NCBI RefSeq assembly: GCF_014805525.1
Contig: NZ_JACFSZ010000015.1
Span: 1 to 64,000, forward strand
DNA: 64,000 nt
Direction: 5' to 3'
From: Rhabdothermincola sediminis
GTDB taxonomy: Bacteria > Actinomycetota > Acidimicrobiia > Acidimicrobiales > Acidimicrobilacustridaceae
A program made the translations under genes and the position numbers. Within the stretch, counting starts at the first letter, position 1. Every line of letters starts with the position of its first letter. Under the pieces are notes generated by a model. That model was not told the DNA's origin, did not search any database, and saw only the letters and a list, made by a program, of their open reading frames with translations. This document shows positions 1 through 7,380 of this stretch, one piece after another.

Positions 1-95
1 TCGAGAGAGCCGGGCCACCGCCGTTTTCCGGTGATCGTGCGCCGGTACGCTCGGGGCCGCCCTGATCTGGCACCGAAGGCGGAGGTGGTCGCTTC

Positions 96-1886
96 ATGAG
101 TCTCCTGGTTCCGAGCGCCGACCACGCCCGGCGGGTGGCTGCTGTGGTGCTGGCCCTGGCCGCGCTGCTGGCGGCCGCCTGCTCCGGGGCGGGGGAGGGG
201 CTTGACGCGGAGGCCACCGGGGGGAGTAGCGGGTCGCCTATCCGGTTCACGGAAGTGGCCGAGCGGGTGGGGATCACCCACGTCCAGCAGCCGCTGGCCT
301 TCACCCCCGACACCTGCTTGTACCCCGCCCCGCCCGAGGTCGGCTACGGCAACTGCGTGGAGGAGCGCATGAGTGGCGGGGTGGCGGCCGGGGACTACGA
401 CGGCGACGGGGATGTCGATCTGTACTTCACCCGGCTCCGCTCAGCCGGGGTGCTCTACCGCAACGACGGCACCGGTCAGTTCACCGACGTGAGCGCCGAG
501 GCCGGCCTCGACCGCCAGCCCCTCAACGGCAACGGGGCGGCGTGGGCCGACATCGACAACGACGGCTGGGTCGATCTCTACGTCACCACCCTGGCCGAGG
601 AACGCTTCTACCTGTTCCACAACAACGGCGACGGCACCTTCACCGAGCAGGCCCTCGAGCGAGGCGCCGCCCTCGCCGACGAAGCACCCCGGGGTGGCAC
701 GAGCGTGGCGGTGGGCGACTTCGACAACGACGGGTGGGTCGACCTGCACATCTGCGAGTGGCTGAACAGCTTCCGCATGCCCTCGGGACCGAGCACCCAC
801 GCCCGCCTGCTGCGCAACCTCGGCCCCGGGAACCCCGGGCACTTCGAGGACGTGACGGAGCGGGCAGGGGTGGGCCTCGGCCAGCCTGGGGTGATCCGAC
901 CCCTGTCGCTCATCCCGCCGCGGCTGCAGGGCCAGTGGCTGACGCTCGCCTTCGGCTCCACCTTCGTCGACCTCGACGGCGACGGCTGGCAGGACCTGGC
1001 GGTGGCCTCGGACTTCCGCACCTCGCAGCTGTTCTGGAACAACGGCGACGGCACCTTCACCGAGGGCACCCAGGCCGCGGCGGTGGCCACCGAGGGCAAC
1101 GCCATGGGCTCCACCTTCGGTGACATCGACGGCGACGGCGATCTGGACTGGTTCGTCACCGCCATCCAGGAGCACGACCAGGGCTCGCCCGACCGTCCGG
1201 CCATGCCGGTGGAGGGTTACGACGGCAACCGGCTCTACCGCAACGACGGCAACCGGCACTTCACCGACGTCACCGACGAATACGGGGTGCGCGACGGGGC
1301 CTGGGGCTGGGGGGCCGCCTTCGCCGACTTCGACGACGACGGACTGCTCGACCTGGTCATGGAGAACGGCATGGACCTCGGCTACTACGACCAGCTCAAC
1401 AAGGAGGAGTTCCGCCAGACCCCGATGCGGCTCTGGCGCGGCAGCCGCGAGCTCCCCTGGGCCGAGATCGCCGCCCAGGCGGGCCTGGTCACGCTGGCCG
1501 AGGGCAAGGGTCTGGCGGTGGCCGACCTCGACGGTGACGGAGACCTCGACGTGGTGGTGGCCAATACCGGTGCTCGGCCGTCGATCCTGCGCAACGAATC
1601 ACCCGGCGCCGGCCGGGCGGTGCGCATCGACGTGTCGGGCACCACCTCGGCCCGCGACGCCCCTGGCGCGGTGGTGACCGTCACTCTGCCGGGCGGCGCC
1701 ACCCAGACCTACCAGGTGGGGGTGGGCACCCACTTCCTGGGCCAGAGCGAGCACACGGTCCACGCCGGGATCGGCGATGTGCAGGCGGTGGACGTGTCGG
1801 TCCGCTGGCCGGTGACCGGCCGGACCCTGACCCTGACGGGGGTGGCGGTGGGCTCCCGGGTGCGAGCGGTCGAGCCGCCGGCCTAG
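96..1886 (+). CDS. Lipoprotein with FG-GAP/VCBS beta-propeller and ASPIC/UnbV C-terminus (CRTAC1-like)
   Basis: Probable exported lipoprotein of 596 residues. The N-terminus has a hydrophobic stretch ending in a lipobox (LAAAC, Cys about residue 29), so it is likely anchored to the outer face of the membrane. Seven calcium-binding loops of the type DxDxDGxxD follow at intervals (for example DYDGDGDVDLYF, DIDNDGWVDLYV, DLDGDGWQDLAV), which is the pattern of FG-GAP/VCBS integrin-like propeller blades. The last 100 or so residues fit the ASPIC/UnbV domain found at the end of CRTAC1-type proteins. A good ribosome-binding site (GGCGGAGG) lies about 10 bases before the ATG. No partner gene is evident; the next gene is a tRNA. 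The binding partner or substrate cannot be told from sequence. Confidence 0.9.
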   Translation: MSLLVPSADHARRVAAVVLALAALLAAACSGAGEGLDAEATGGSSGSPIRFTEVAERVGITHVQQPLAFTPDTCLYPAPPEVGYGNCVEERMSGGVAAGDYDGDGDVDLYFTRLRSAGVLYRNDGTGQFTDVSAEAGLDRQPLNGNGAAWADIDNDGWVDLYVTTLAEERFYLFHNNGDGTFTEQALERGAALADEAPRGGTSVAVGDFDNDGWVDLHICEWLNSFRMPSGPSTHARLLRNLGPGNPGHFEDVTERAGVGLGQPGVIRPLSLIPPRLQGQWLTLAFGSTFVDLDGDGWQDLAVASDFRTSQLFWNNGDGTFTEGTQAAAVATEGNAMGSTFGDIDGDGDLDWFVTAIQEHDQGSPDRPAMPVEGYDGNRLYRNDGNRHFTDVTDEYGVRDGAWGWGAAFADFDDDGLLDLVMENGMDLGYYDQLNKEEFRQTPMRLWRGSRELPWAEIAAQAGLVTLAEGKGLAVADLDGDGDLDVVVANTGARPSILRNESPGAGRAVRIDVSGTTSARDAPGAVVTVTLPGGATQTYQVGVGTHFLGQSEHTVHAGIGDVQAVDVSVRWPVTGRTLTLTGVAVGSRVRAVEPPA

Positions 1887-1986
1887 CTCGCCGCCGGGAG
1901 AGGCCCGGGGGCGGAGCTGGTGGTGGCGCCCCTCACCGGCGCACTGGCCCCACCGGAACGTGGGGTGGCTAAGCTGTCCGGTCCGC

Positions 1987-2060
1987 GGGCCGTTAGCTCA
2001 GTTGGCTAGAGCACTTGCATGACGCGCAAGGGGTCGGGGGTTCGAATCCCTCACGGCCCA
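1987..2060 (+). tRNA. tRNA-Val (anticodon GAC)
   Basis: A complete cloverleaf can be drawn. The acceptor stem GGGCCGT pairs with ACGGCCC, the D arm is GCTC/GAGC, and the anticodon stem CTTGC/GCAAG holds the loop ATGACGC, giving anticodon GAC. The T arm is GGGGG/CCCTC around TTCGAAT. The discriminator base is A and no CCA is encoded. A possible -10 element TAAGCT lies at 1970-1975. Confidence 0.95.
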
Positions 2061-2095
2061 CCCCGCCACCTCCCGGTACCCTCCCCCGCCCGCGC

Positions 2096-2752
2096 TCAGC
2101 GGGCCGCGAGCTGGCTGAGCAGCAATCGCACCGCGGCCACGATCCGCTCGCAGGAGACCCCGAGCGGCTCCACGCCGGTCACCCAGGTCATCATCGGCTG
2201 GTACAGCAGCATGCCCATGATCGCCACCGCGGTGGCCTCGAGGTCGAGGTCGGCTCGCAGCCGGCCCTCGGCCTGGTAGTGGCGCAGCCAGTCCACGACG
2301 AGCTGCTGGCCCCGGCGGAACCACTCCCGCTCGGCCCGGGTCATGAGCTGGGGGAACTGAGGGAGGTCGCGCAGGATGATCGCCAGGAGTGGCATCTCGG
2401 CCGCGAGCTGTTCGACGGCGCCGCGGGCCAGCGCCTCGGCCGCTTCGCCCAGCTCGGCGGGGGGTGGTCCCACCGGGGTGGTGGCGGCGCGGCTCTCGGC
2501 GATCGCCTGGTCCACCACCGCCTCGAGGATCGCGTACTTGGAGCTGAAGTGGCGGTAGAGCCCACCCGCACCGGGTGACAGGCCCGCCGCCTTCTCGATG
2601 GCGGTCACCGGGGTGCGGTCGTAGCCCTCGGCGGCGAAGAGGCGGGTTGCGCACTGGATGATCCGCTGGCGGGTGCTGGTCGCGTTCGGGGACGCGCCCG
2701 GGGGAGCGTCCCTGCCCCGGCGCTGTTCGCTTCGCACGCCCGTGGTGCTCAC
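2096..2752 (-). CDS. TetR-family transcriptional regulator
   Basis: About 218 residues. The N-terminal third is a TetR helix-turn-helix (around residues 20-65: TRQRIIQCATRLFAAEGYDR, then TAIEKAAGLSPGAGGLYRHF), followed by a variable helical ligand domain. I chose the GTG at 2752 because it overlaps the stop of the upstream Calx-beta gene in a 4-base GTGA; a longer frame begins at 2785. The coupling suggests it is co-transcribed with that gene and controls the palindrome at 4012-4027, so it would be autoregulated. The ligand is unknown. Confidence 0.88.
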   Translation of the reverse strand: MSTTGVRSEQRRGRDAPPGASPNATSTRQRIIQCATRLFAAEGYDRTPVTAIEKAAGLSPGAGGLYRHFSSKYAILEAVVDQAIAESRAATTPVGPPPAELGEAAEALARGAVEQLAAEMPLLAIILRDLPQFPQLMTRAEREWFRRGQQLVVDWLRHYQAEGRLRADLDLEATAVAIMGMLLYQPMMTWVTGVEPLGVSCERIVAAVRLLLSQLAAR

Positions 2753-3981
2753 GGTGCCGTGCCCGCGGGCTCGCCGTCGCCCCACCCGTTAGCGGGCGGG
2801 GTGGTGACCTCGACCTCGGCGGGCTCGCCGTGGCCGATGAAGAGGAACGCCGCGGCGACCCGGACCGTGCACCGCACCGAGGGGGTGCCGCACCACAGGG
2901 TCCGGCTGGTCCCTCCGATCTGTTCGCTCTCGATCGCGAAGCTCTCGCCGCCGTCGCGTGAGATCCAGATCGAGTAGCGTTGAAGGGCCGGGTCCGGGTA
3001 CATCCCGCGTTCGGGAACCGACCAGGTGACCTCGACGAACCCGGCGCCGTCCCCGGTGAGGGGCGTGGCCGTCAGGTCCCGCACGGGTGAGGGCCGGCCC
3101 CGGTCGGTCTCCACGATCGTGAGCTGGTGGTTCCCCCCCTTCACGCTCAGGGCGGGGTCGCCCCAGACCTGCACCTGCAGGTCGAGGGTCTCCAAGAGGG
3201 CCTCGACCGTGGTGTCGCCGTGGATCCGCAATGGCAGGTTCCGAGCGGTCTGGCCGGCGGGGATCCAGATCATCTCGGGCCTGGCCACCACGTCGTCGAA
3301 CGCGACATCTTCGTGGTACGGAGTGGGGGGTACCTCGCGAGGGTACGCGGGCGCCCAGTACACCGAGACGGGCTCCGCCAACGGCGCGGACAGCACCACG
3401 GGGACCCACGCCGTGACGGTTCCGGCGTCTCCTTCGACCACCAGCACCCGGCCGACGCTGAGGGTGGGTTGAGCGCCGGGGTCGCGGTCGTCGTCGAGGA
3501 CGAACAGTTCGCCCGTGAGCCGACCCGGCTCGGCCCCCTCGACCGAGCGCACCCGCACCCAGGCGAGTTCGTCCTCCTCGGGCTCGCGATCACCCAGGAT
3601 CTCGACCCGCACGTAGGACGAGGTCTTCCCGGCGGGGATGGTGACCGTGCGCGACCGGAGTCGGAAGTCCACCCCCGGCGTGGCCGCCACCTCCGGCGGC
3701 CAGCCGGCCTCGACATCGACCCGGACCACGACCGGATGGGTGGCCGGGCGGTCGAGCGTGACCGGGATCCGTGCTCCGTAGCTCCCCACGTTGCCCTCGG
3801 CCGTCCAGAGGCTGCCGATGCTCACCATCGGGAGCTCGCCGGCGGCGACGGCGGGGGAGCCGGCCCCGGGCGCGGTGAGGCTCCATGCGCCGGCCAGCGC
3901 CAGCGCCAGCACGATCCTGAGCGCCCGGGCCGCCCGCCTGGGGCTGGCCTGCCGTGCACGGTGAAGGTCGTAGGTGCTCAT
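2749..3981 (-). CDS. Secreted protein with two Calx-beta domains and an Fn3-like domain
   Basis: About 410 residues. A signal peptide is visible (hydrophobic run LRIVLALALAGAW, Ala-rich cleavage region). Two Calx-beta-like modules follow, each starting with a 'VxIGxxxxxEGN' or 'LSVGRVLVVEGD' strand and ending near an acidic DDD turn. The last 100 residues look like a fibronectin type III module (PSPVRDLTATPL ... VEVTWSVP). The ATG at 3981 has GGGAGG 11 bases upstream; a GTG at 3993 directly touches that sequence and is less likely. It precedes a TetR gene by translational overlap. The same Calx-beta/Fn3 order recurs in the sulfatase-linked protein near 58,000-59,200. Probably an adhesive or matrix-like surface protein; the function is inferred from the domains only. 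Confidence 0.8.
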   Translation of the reverse strand: MSTYDLHRARQASPRRAARALRIVLALALAGAWSLTAPGAGSPAVAAGELPMVSIGSLWTAEGNVGSYGARIPVTLDRPATHPVVVRVDVEAGWPPEVAATPGVDFRLRSRTVTIPAGKTSSYVRVEILGDREPEEDELAWVRVRSVEGAEPGRLTGELFVLDDDRDPGAQPTLSVGRVLVVEGDAGTVTAWVPVVLSAPLAEPVSVYWAPAYPREVPPTPYHEDVAFDDVVARPEMIWIPAGQTARNLPLRIHGDTTVEALLETLDLQVQVWGDPALSVKGGNHQLTIVETDRGRPSPVRDLTATPLTGDGAGFVEVTWSVPERGMYPDPALQRYSIWISRDGGESFAIESEQIGGTSRTLWCGTPSVRCTVRVAAAFLFIGHGEPAEVEVTTPPANGWGDGEPAGTAP

Positions 3982-4011
3982 GTCGGCCCCCACCTCCCGA
4001 GGTCGCGCCGC

Positions 4012-4027
4012 AAGTAATGACTTACTT
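4012..4027. promoter_or_regulatory. Palindromic operator, probable TetR site
   Basis: Inverted repeat AAGTAA-TGAC-TTACTT with perfect 6-base arms, 30 bases upstream of the Calx-beta gene start and in the only AT-rich patch of the area. Its place before an operon that ends in a TetR gene suggests autoregulation by the product of 2096-2752. This is inferred from position and symmetry. Confidence 0.6.
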
Positions 4028-4082
4028 ACCTCCTTTTGACTATGCGTGACGCACCCGGTGCTGTCAACCGTTCGCGGTCCCG

Positions 4083-4580
4083 TCAGGCCCGGTGCTCGGC
4101 CAGCCAGGCGTCGCCGGCGGCGAACTCGGCGTCGAGCTGGTCCCGCACCATCCCCTTGGCCCAGTCGGCCAGCTTCCCGCCGATGAGGGGCACCTTCACC
4201 TCAACGTGCACGTCAACCCCGTAGGTGGTGCGCTCGCCGGCGGGGGTGAGGGTGGTCGAGGCCGAGATCCTCACCGGCGCACCCGCGGTGTCCACCTGCT
4301 GGGTGCCCCTGCAGGAGCCGTCGGGCAGGCGGTGCCAGTCGTCGGTGGTGGTCACGGTGTTGGTCGGCTTGAGCACCCGCCTGGCGAACCCCGGGAGGTC
4401 GACGTCGACCACCCGACGGATGACCAGATGGAACGAGTCGTCGCTCGCGCTCGACTCCAGCACCTCGATGTCGCGATGGCCCATGCCCTCGAACTTGCGG
4501 AGGTGGGACTGCGGGTCGCGGAACATGGCCCATACCTCGTCGATGGGCGCCTCGAAGGTGTGCTCGTCGTGGAAGTCCAT
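4083..4580 (-). CDS. DUF2505 / SRPBCC-fold protein
   Basis: 165 residues covering a whole DUF2505 domain. It opens with the strand typical of START/SRPBCC lipid-binding folds (HTFEAPIDEVWAMFRDP) and closes with a long amphipathic helix (KLADWAKGMVRDQLDAEFAA). DUF2505 proteins are common in mycolate and non-mycolate actinobacteria and have no established role; binding of a hydrophobic ligand is the usual guess. A TAGGGT hexamer lies 6 bases before the ATG, so the transcript may be leaderless. It is cytoplasmic by appearance, with no signal peptide. Confidence 0.85.
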   Translation of the reverse strand: MDFHDEHTFEAPIDEVWAMFRDPQSHLRKFEGMGHRDIEVLESSASDDSFHLVIRRVVDVDLPGFARRVLKPTNTVTTTDDWHRLPDGSCRGTQQVDTAGAPVRISASTTLTPAGERTTYGVDVHVEVKVPLIGGKLADWAKGMVRDQLDAEFAAGDAWLAEHRA

Positions 4581-4722
4581 CGGGCCACCCTACGTCCCGG
4601 TGCCGGTGCTCGAGCCGAGGGCGGCGGGGTGGGCACGCGGCGGGGCACCGCTCGGGGCAGCGCTGCATGACACCGCTGCGGGCCGGCGGTCGGGATGACA
4701 TCGCCACCGCGCCGTGCTTCAC

Positions 4723-4736
4723 TAGAACGCGTTCTC
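4723..4736 (+). promoter_or_regulatory. KstR-like operator upstream of the FadE26/27-like pair
   Basis: TAGAACGCGTTCTC contains a perfect 12-base palindrome (AGAACGCGTTCT, 4724-4735). It matches the published KstR pattern TnnAACnnGTTnnA at every fixed position except the last base. It lies 37 bases before the start of the first acyl-CoA dehydrogenase. In mycobacteria KstR represses sterol catabolism genes; here the regulator is not in the window. Confidence 0.6.
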
Positions 4737-4772
4737 GTTTTCCAGCGTCCCCACTGCCAGCCGGAGGCCCGC

Positions 4773-5951
4773 ATGTACATCGGACTGACCCCCGAGCACC
4801 AGCGACTCCGCGACGAGTTACGGGCCTACTACGAACGGCTGCTGACCCCCGAGATCCAGGAGGAGATCGCCCGCAGCGAAGGGGTTGGCCCGGTGCCCCG
4901 GCGGATCGTGAAGCAGATGGGCGCCGACGGCTGGCTGGGCATCGGCTGGCCGAAGGAGTACGGCGGCCAGGGCCGGGGTCCCATCGAGCAGTTCATCTTC
5001 TTCGACGAGTCGATGCGGGCCGGCGCCCCGGTGCCGATGCTCACCATCAACTCGGTGGCCCCCACGATCATGCAGTACGGCAGCCAGGAGCAGAAGGACT
5101 TCTACCTCCCCAAGATCCTCGCCGGGGAGATCCATTTCTGCATCGGCTACACCGAACCCGACGCCGGCACCGACCTGGCCTCGCTCACCACCCGGGCGGT
5201 GCGCGACGGCGACGAGTACGTCATCAACGGCCAGAAGATCTTCACCAGCCTGGCCACCGACGCCGACTACGTGTGGCTGGCGGTGCGCACCAACCCCGAG
5301 GCCAAGAAGCACAAGGGTATCTCGATCATCATCGTCCCCACCGACACCCCCGGGTTCAAGGTCACGCCCATCGTCAACATGGGAGAGTTCAACACCAACC
5401 TCACCTTCTACGAGGACGTGCGGGTCCCGGTCGGCAACCTGGTGGGAGAGGAGAACCAGGGCTGGCAGCTCATCACCAACCAGCTCAACCACGAGCGGGT
5501 CACCATCTGCAGCTCCGGCATCATCGAGCGCCAGCTCGAAGACGTCACCCGCTGGGCGAAGCAGACCACCCTCCCCGGCGGTGGCCGGGTCATCGACGAG
5601 CCCCGGGTGCGCCAGCTGCTCGCCCGGGTGCACGCACGGCTCGAGTTCCTGCGGCTGGTCAACTTCAAGGTCGCCTGGGCCGCCGAGCAGGGCCAGCCAC
5701 TCGACCCCGCCATGGCTTCGACGGTGAAGGTGTTCGGCACCGAGTTCTACATGGAGGCCGTGCGGCTGCTGATGGAGGTCGTGGGGCCGGCCTCGAGCCT
5801 TCGGGGCACGTCACCCGACGCCGTGCTGCGGGGCCGGCTGAACGGACTGCTGCGGGGCCTGCACGTGCTCACCTTCGGCGGGGGCACCAACGAGATGCAG
5901 CGCGACCTGATCGCGCTGTTCGGGCTGAACATGCCGCCCTCGCCCCGCTGA
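4773..5951 (+). CDS. Acyl-CoA dehydrogenase, FadE26/ChsE4-like subunit
   Basis: 392 residues. An FAD-dependent acyl-CoA dehydrogenase, predicted to put an alpha-beta double bond into an acyl-CoA. It follows Mycobacterium tuberculosis FadE26 (ChsE4) closely along its length: WPKEYGGQGR, TINSVAPTIM, GYTEPDAGTDLA, NQLNHERV and LTFGGGTNEMQRD are shared features. Glu241 in NQLNHERV is where the catalytic base of that subunit is expected; the usual C-terminal catalytic Glu position is Gly (GGGT). FadE26 works as a heterotetramer with FadE27 in shortening the steroid side chain, and a FadE27-like gene follows after 46 bases. The ATG at 4773 has GGAGG 6 bases upstream. A KstR-like box sits in the promoter region. 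A steroid substrate is likely but not shown by sequence alone. Confidence 0.9.
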   Translation: MYIGLTPEHQRLRDELRAYYERLLTPEIQEEIARSEGVGPVPRRIVKQMGADGWLGIGWPKEYGGQGRGPIEQFIFFDESMRAGAPVPMLTINSVAPTIMQYGSQEQKDFYLPKILAGEIHFCIGYTEPDAGTDLASLTTRAVRDGDEYVINGQKIFTSLATDADYVWLAVRTNPEAKKHKGISIIIVPTDTPGFKVTPIVNMGEFNTNLTFYEDVRVPVGNLVGEENQGWQLITNQLNHERVTICSSGIIERQLEDVTRWAKQTTLPGGGRVIDEPRVRQLLARVHARLEFLRLVNFKVAWAAEQGQPLDPAMASTVKVFGTEFYMEAVRLLMEVVGPASSLRGTSPDAVLRGRLNGLLRGLHVLTFGGGTNEMQRDLIALFGLNMPPSPR

Positions 5952-5997
5952 TCCGACCGACCGCCCGAACCGCCCCGCCCACAGGGAGGAACCTCCG

Positions 5998-7116
5998 ATG
6001 GACTTCTCGCTCACCGACGAGCAGACGACCCTGGTCGAGCTCGCCGACCAGATCCTCGGCGACCGCTGCACCCTGGAGCGGTTGAAGGAGGTCGGCGCCG
6101 GCGAGCGGCGCACCGATGTCGAGCTGTGGCGGGAGCTGGCCCGAGCGGACCTGGTCGGGGCCGCGCTACCGGCGGACGTCGGCGGGGGAGGGTTCGGGTT
6201 CCTCGAAGCCTGCCTGCTGCTGGAGCAGGTCGGGCGCCACGTGGCCCCGGTGCCCTACTGGGCGACGGTGGTGCTCGGCGGCCTGACCATCGCCGAGCAC
6301 GGCGCCGGCGCGCTACGCCAGGAGCTGCTGGCCGGCGCCGTGGCGGGGGAGGTGATCCTCTCCGCCGCCCTGCAGGAGGAGTTGGCCGACCCCCGCTCGC
6401 CTGCCACCATCGCCCGGCCGGAAGGTGCCGGCTGGCGTCTGAACGGCGAGAAGATCCTCGTACCCTCCGCCCCCGACGCGGCGGTGATCGTGGTGCCCGC
6501 CCGGGCGGACGCCGGCGTGGGGCTCTTCCTGGTCGAGCCTGGCTCGAGTGGGGTCAGCCTGGTGGCCGAGGAGACGATGGGCCAATGGCCCTTGTACCGC
6601 TTGGTGTTCGAGGGGGTGGCCGTCGAGCCGGAGCGGGTGCTGGTGACCCCGGGTGGGGAAGGCCAGCGGGCGCTGGAGCGGCTGGTGGATCTGGCCACCG
6701 TCGGCCTGTGTGCCATCTCCGCCGGGGTCTGCGAGCGGGGTCTGCGCATCACCGCCGAGTACGCCAGCGAGCGCAAGCAGTTCGATCGCCCCATCGCCAC
6801 CTTCCAGGCGGTGGGCCAGCGCCTCGCCGATGCGTTCATCGACACCGAGGCGGTGAGGTTGACGATGCTGAACGCGGCCTCGCTGCTCGACGCGGGCCTG
6901 CCCGCAAGCAAGGAGGTCGCCACCGCCAAGTTCTGGGCCAGCGATGGCGCCAGCCGGGTGGCTCATGCGCTGCTGCACGTACACGGCGGTATCAGCATCG
7001 ATGTGGACTACCCGATCCACCGGTACTTCCTGTGGGCCAAGCAGATCGAGAACGACCTCGGCGCTTCCACCGTGCAGCTCCAGCGCCTCGGCGACCTCAT
7101 CGCCACCGAGCCCTGA
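5998..7116 (+). CDS. Acyl-CoA dehydrogenase, FadE27/ChsE5-like subunit
   Basis: 372 residues, the apparent partner of the preceding gene. It has the start MDFSLTDEQ and the C-terminal features of FadE27 (ChsE5): QFDRPIATFQAVGQRLADA and HVHGGISIDVDYPIHRYF. In the known alpha2-beta2 enzymes one subunit supplies the catalytic Glu and the other completes the FAD and substrate sites. I see no obvious catalytic Glu in this one, as expected for the non-catalytic partner. A strong ribosome-binding site (GGGAGGAAC) precedes the ATG, and the short gap to the first gene points to one transcript. The 3' end runs into the 82-bp repeat array. Confidence 0.88.
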   Translation: MDFSLTDEQTTLVELADQILGDRCTLERLKEVGAGERRTDVELWRELARADLVGAALPADVGGGGFGFLEACLLLEQVGRHVAPVPYWATVVLGGLTIAEHGAGALRQELLAGAVAGEVILSAALQEELADPRSPATIARPEGAGWRLNGEKILVPSAPDAAVIVVPARADAGVGLFLVEPGSSGVSLVAEETMGQWPLYRLVFEGVAVEPERVLVTPGGEGQRALERLVDLATVGLCAISAGVCERGLRITAEYASERKQFDRPIATFQAVGQRLADAFIDTEAVRLTMLNAASLLDAGLPASKEVATAKFWASDGASRVAHALLHVHGGISIDVDYPIHRYFLWAKQIENDLGASTVQLQRLGDLIATEP

Positions 7117-7132
7117 ACCCCCCCTCTCTTCC

Positions 7133-7366
7133 CGTTCTGGCATGTCAAACGCGTGCTCTGGCCCGCGTTTTGCCTGCCGGTTCGGCGAGCGCGGTGCGCC
7201 CCGTGCGCCCCTCGCGTTCTGGCATGTCAAACGCGTGCTCTGGCACGCGTTTTGCCTGCCGGTTCGGTGAGCGCGGTGCGCCCCGTGCGCCCCTCGCGTT
7301 CTGGCATGTCAAACGCGTGCTCTGGCACGCGTTTTGCCTGCCGGTTCGGTGAGCGCGGTGCGCCCC
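7133..7366. repeat. Three tandem copies of an 82-bp palindromic unit
   Basis: The unit begins GTTCTGGCATGTCAAACGCG and recurs with an exact 82-base period (GTTCTGG at 7134, 7216 and 7298); the third copy is incomplete. Each unit holds an imperfect hairpin (GGCATGTCAAACGCGTGC, 4-base loop, then GCACGCGTTTTGCCTGCC or a close variant) followed by a GC-rich stretch. It lies between two convergent genes. The same hairpin, perfectly paired, occurs once at 40840-40879. It is not CRISPR: there are no variable spacers. Confidence 0.9.
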
Positions 7367-7380
7367 GGCGCCGAGGACGA

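Noticed and set aside
4667-7352. Long forward frames over the acyl-CoA dehydrogenase genes in other phases
   Set aside because: Arg/Pro/His-rich shadow translations typical of high-GC DNA; the genuine frames match FadE26 and FadE27 end to end.
7133-7366. Possible CRISPR array
   Set aside because: The whole 82-base unit is repeated, with no variable spacers and no cas genes. The short ORFs across it arise only because the unit is repeated.
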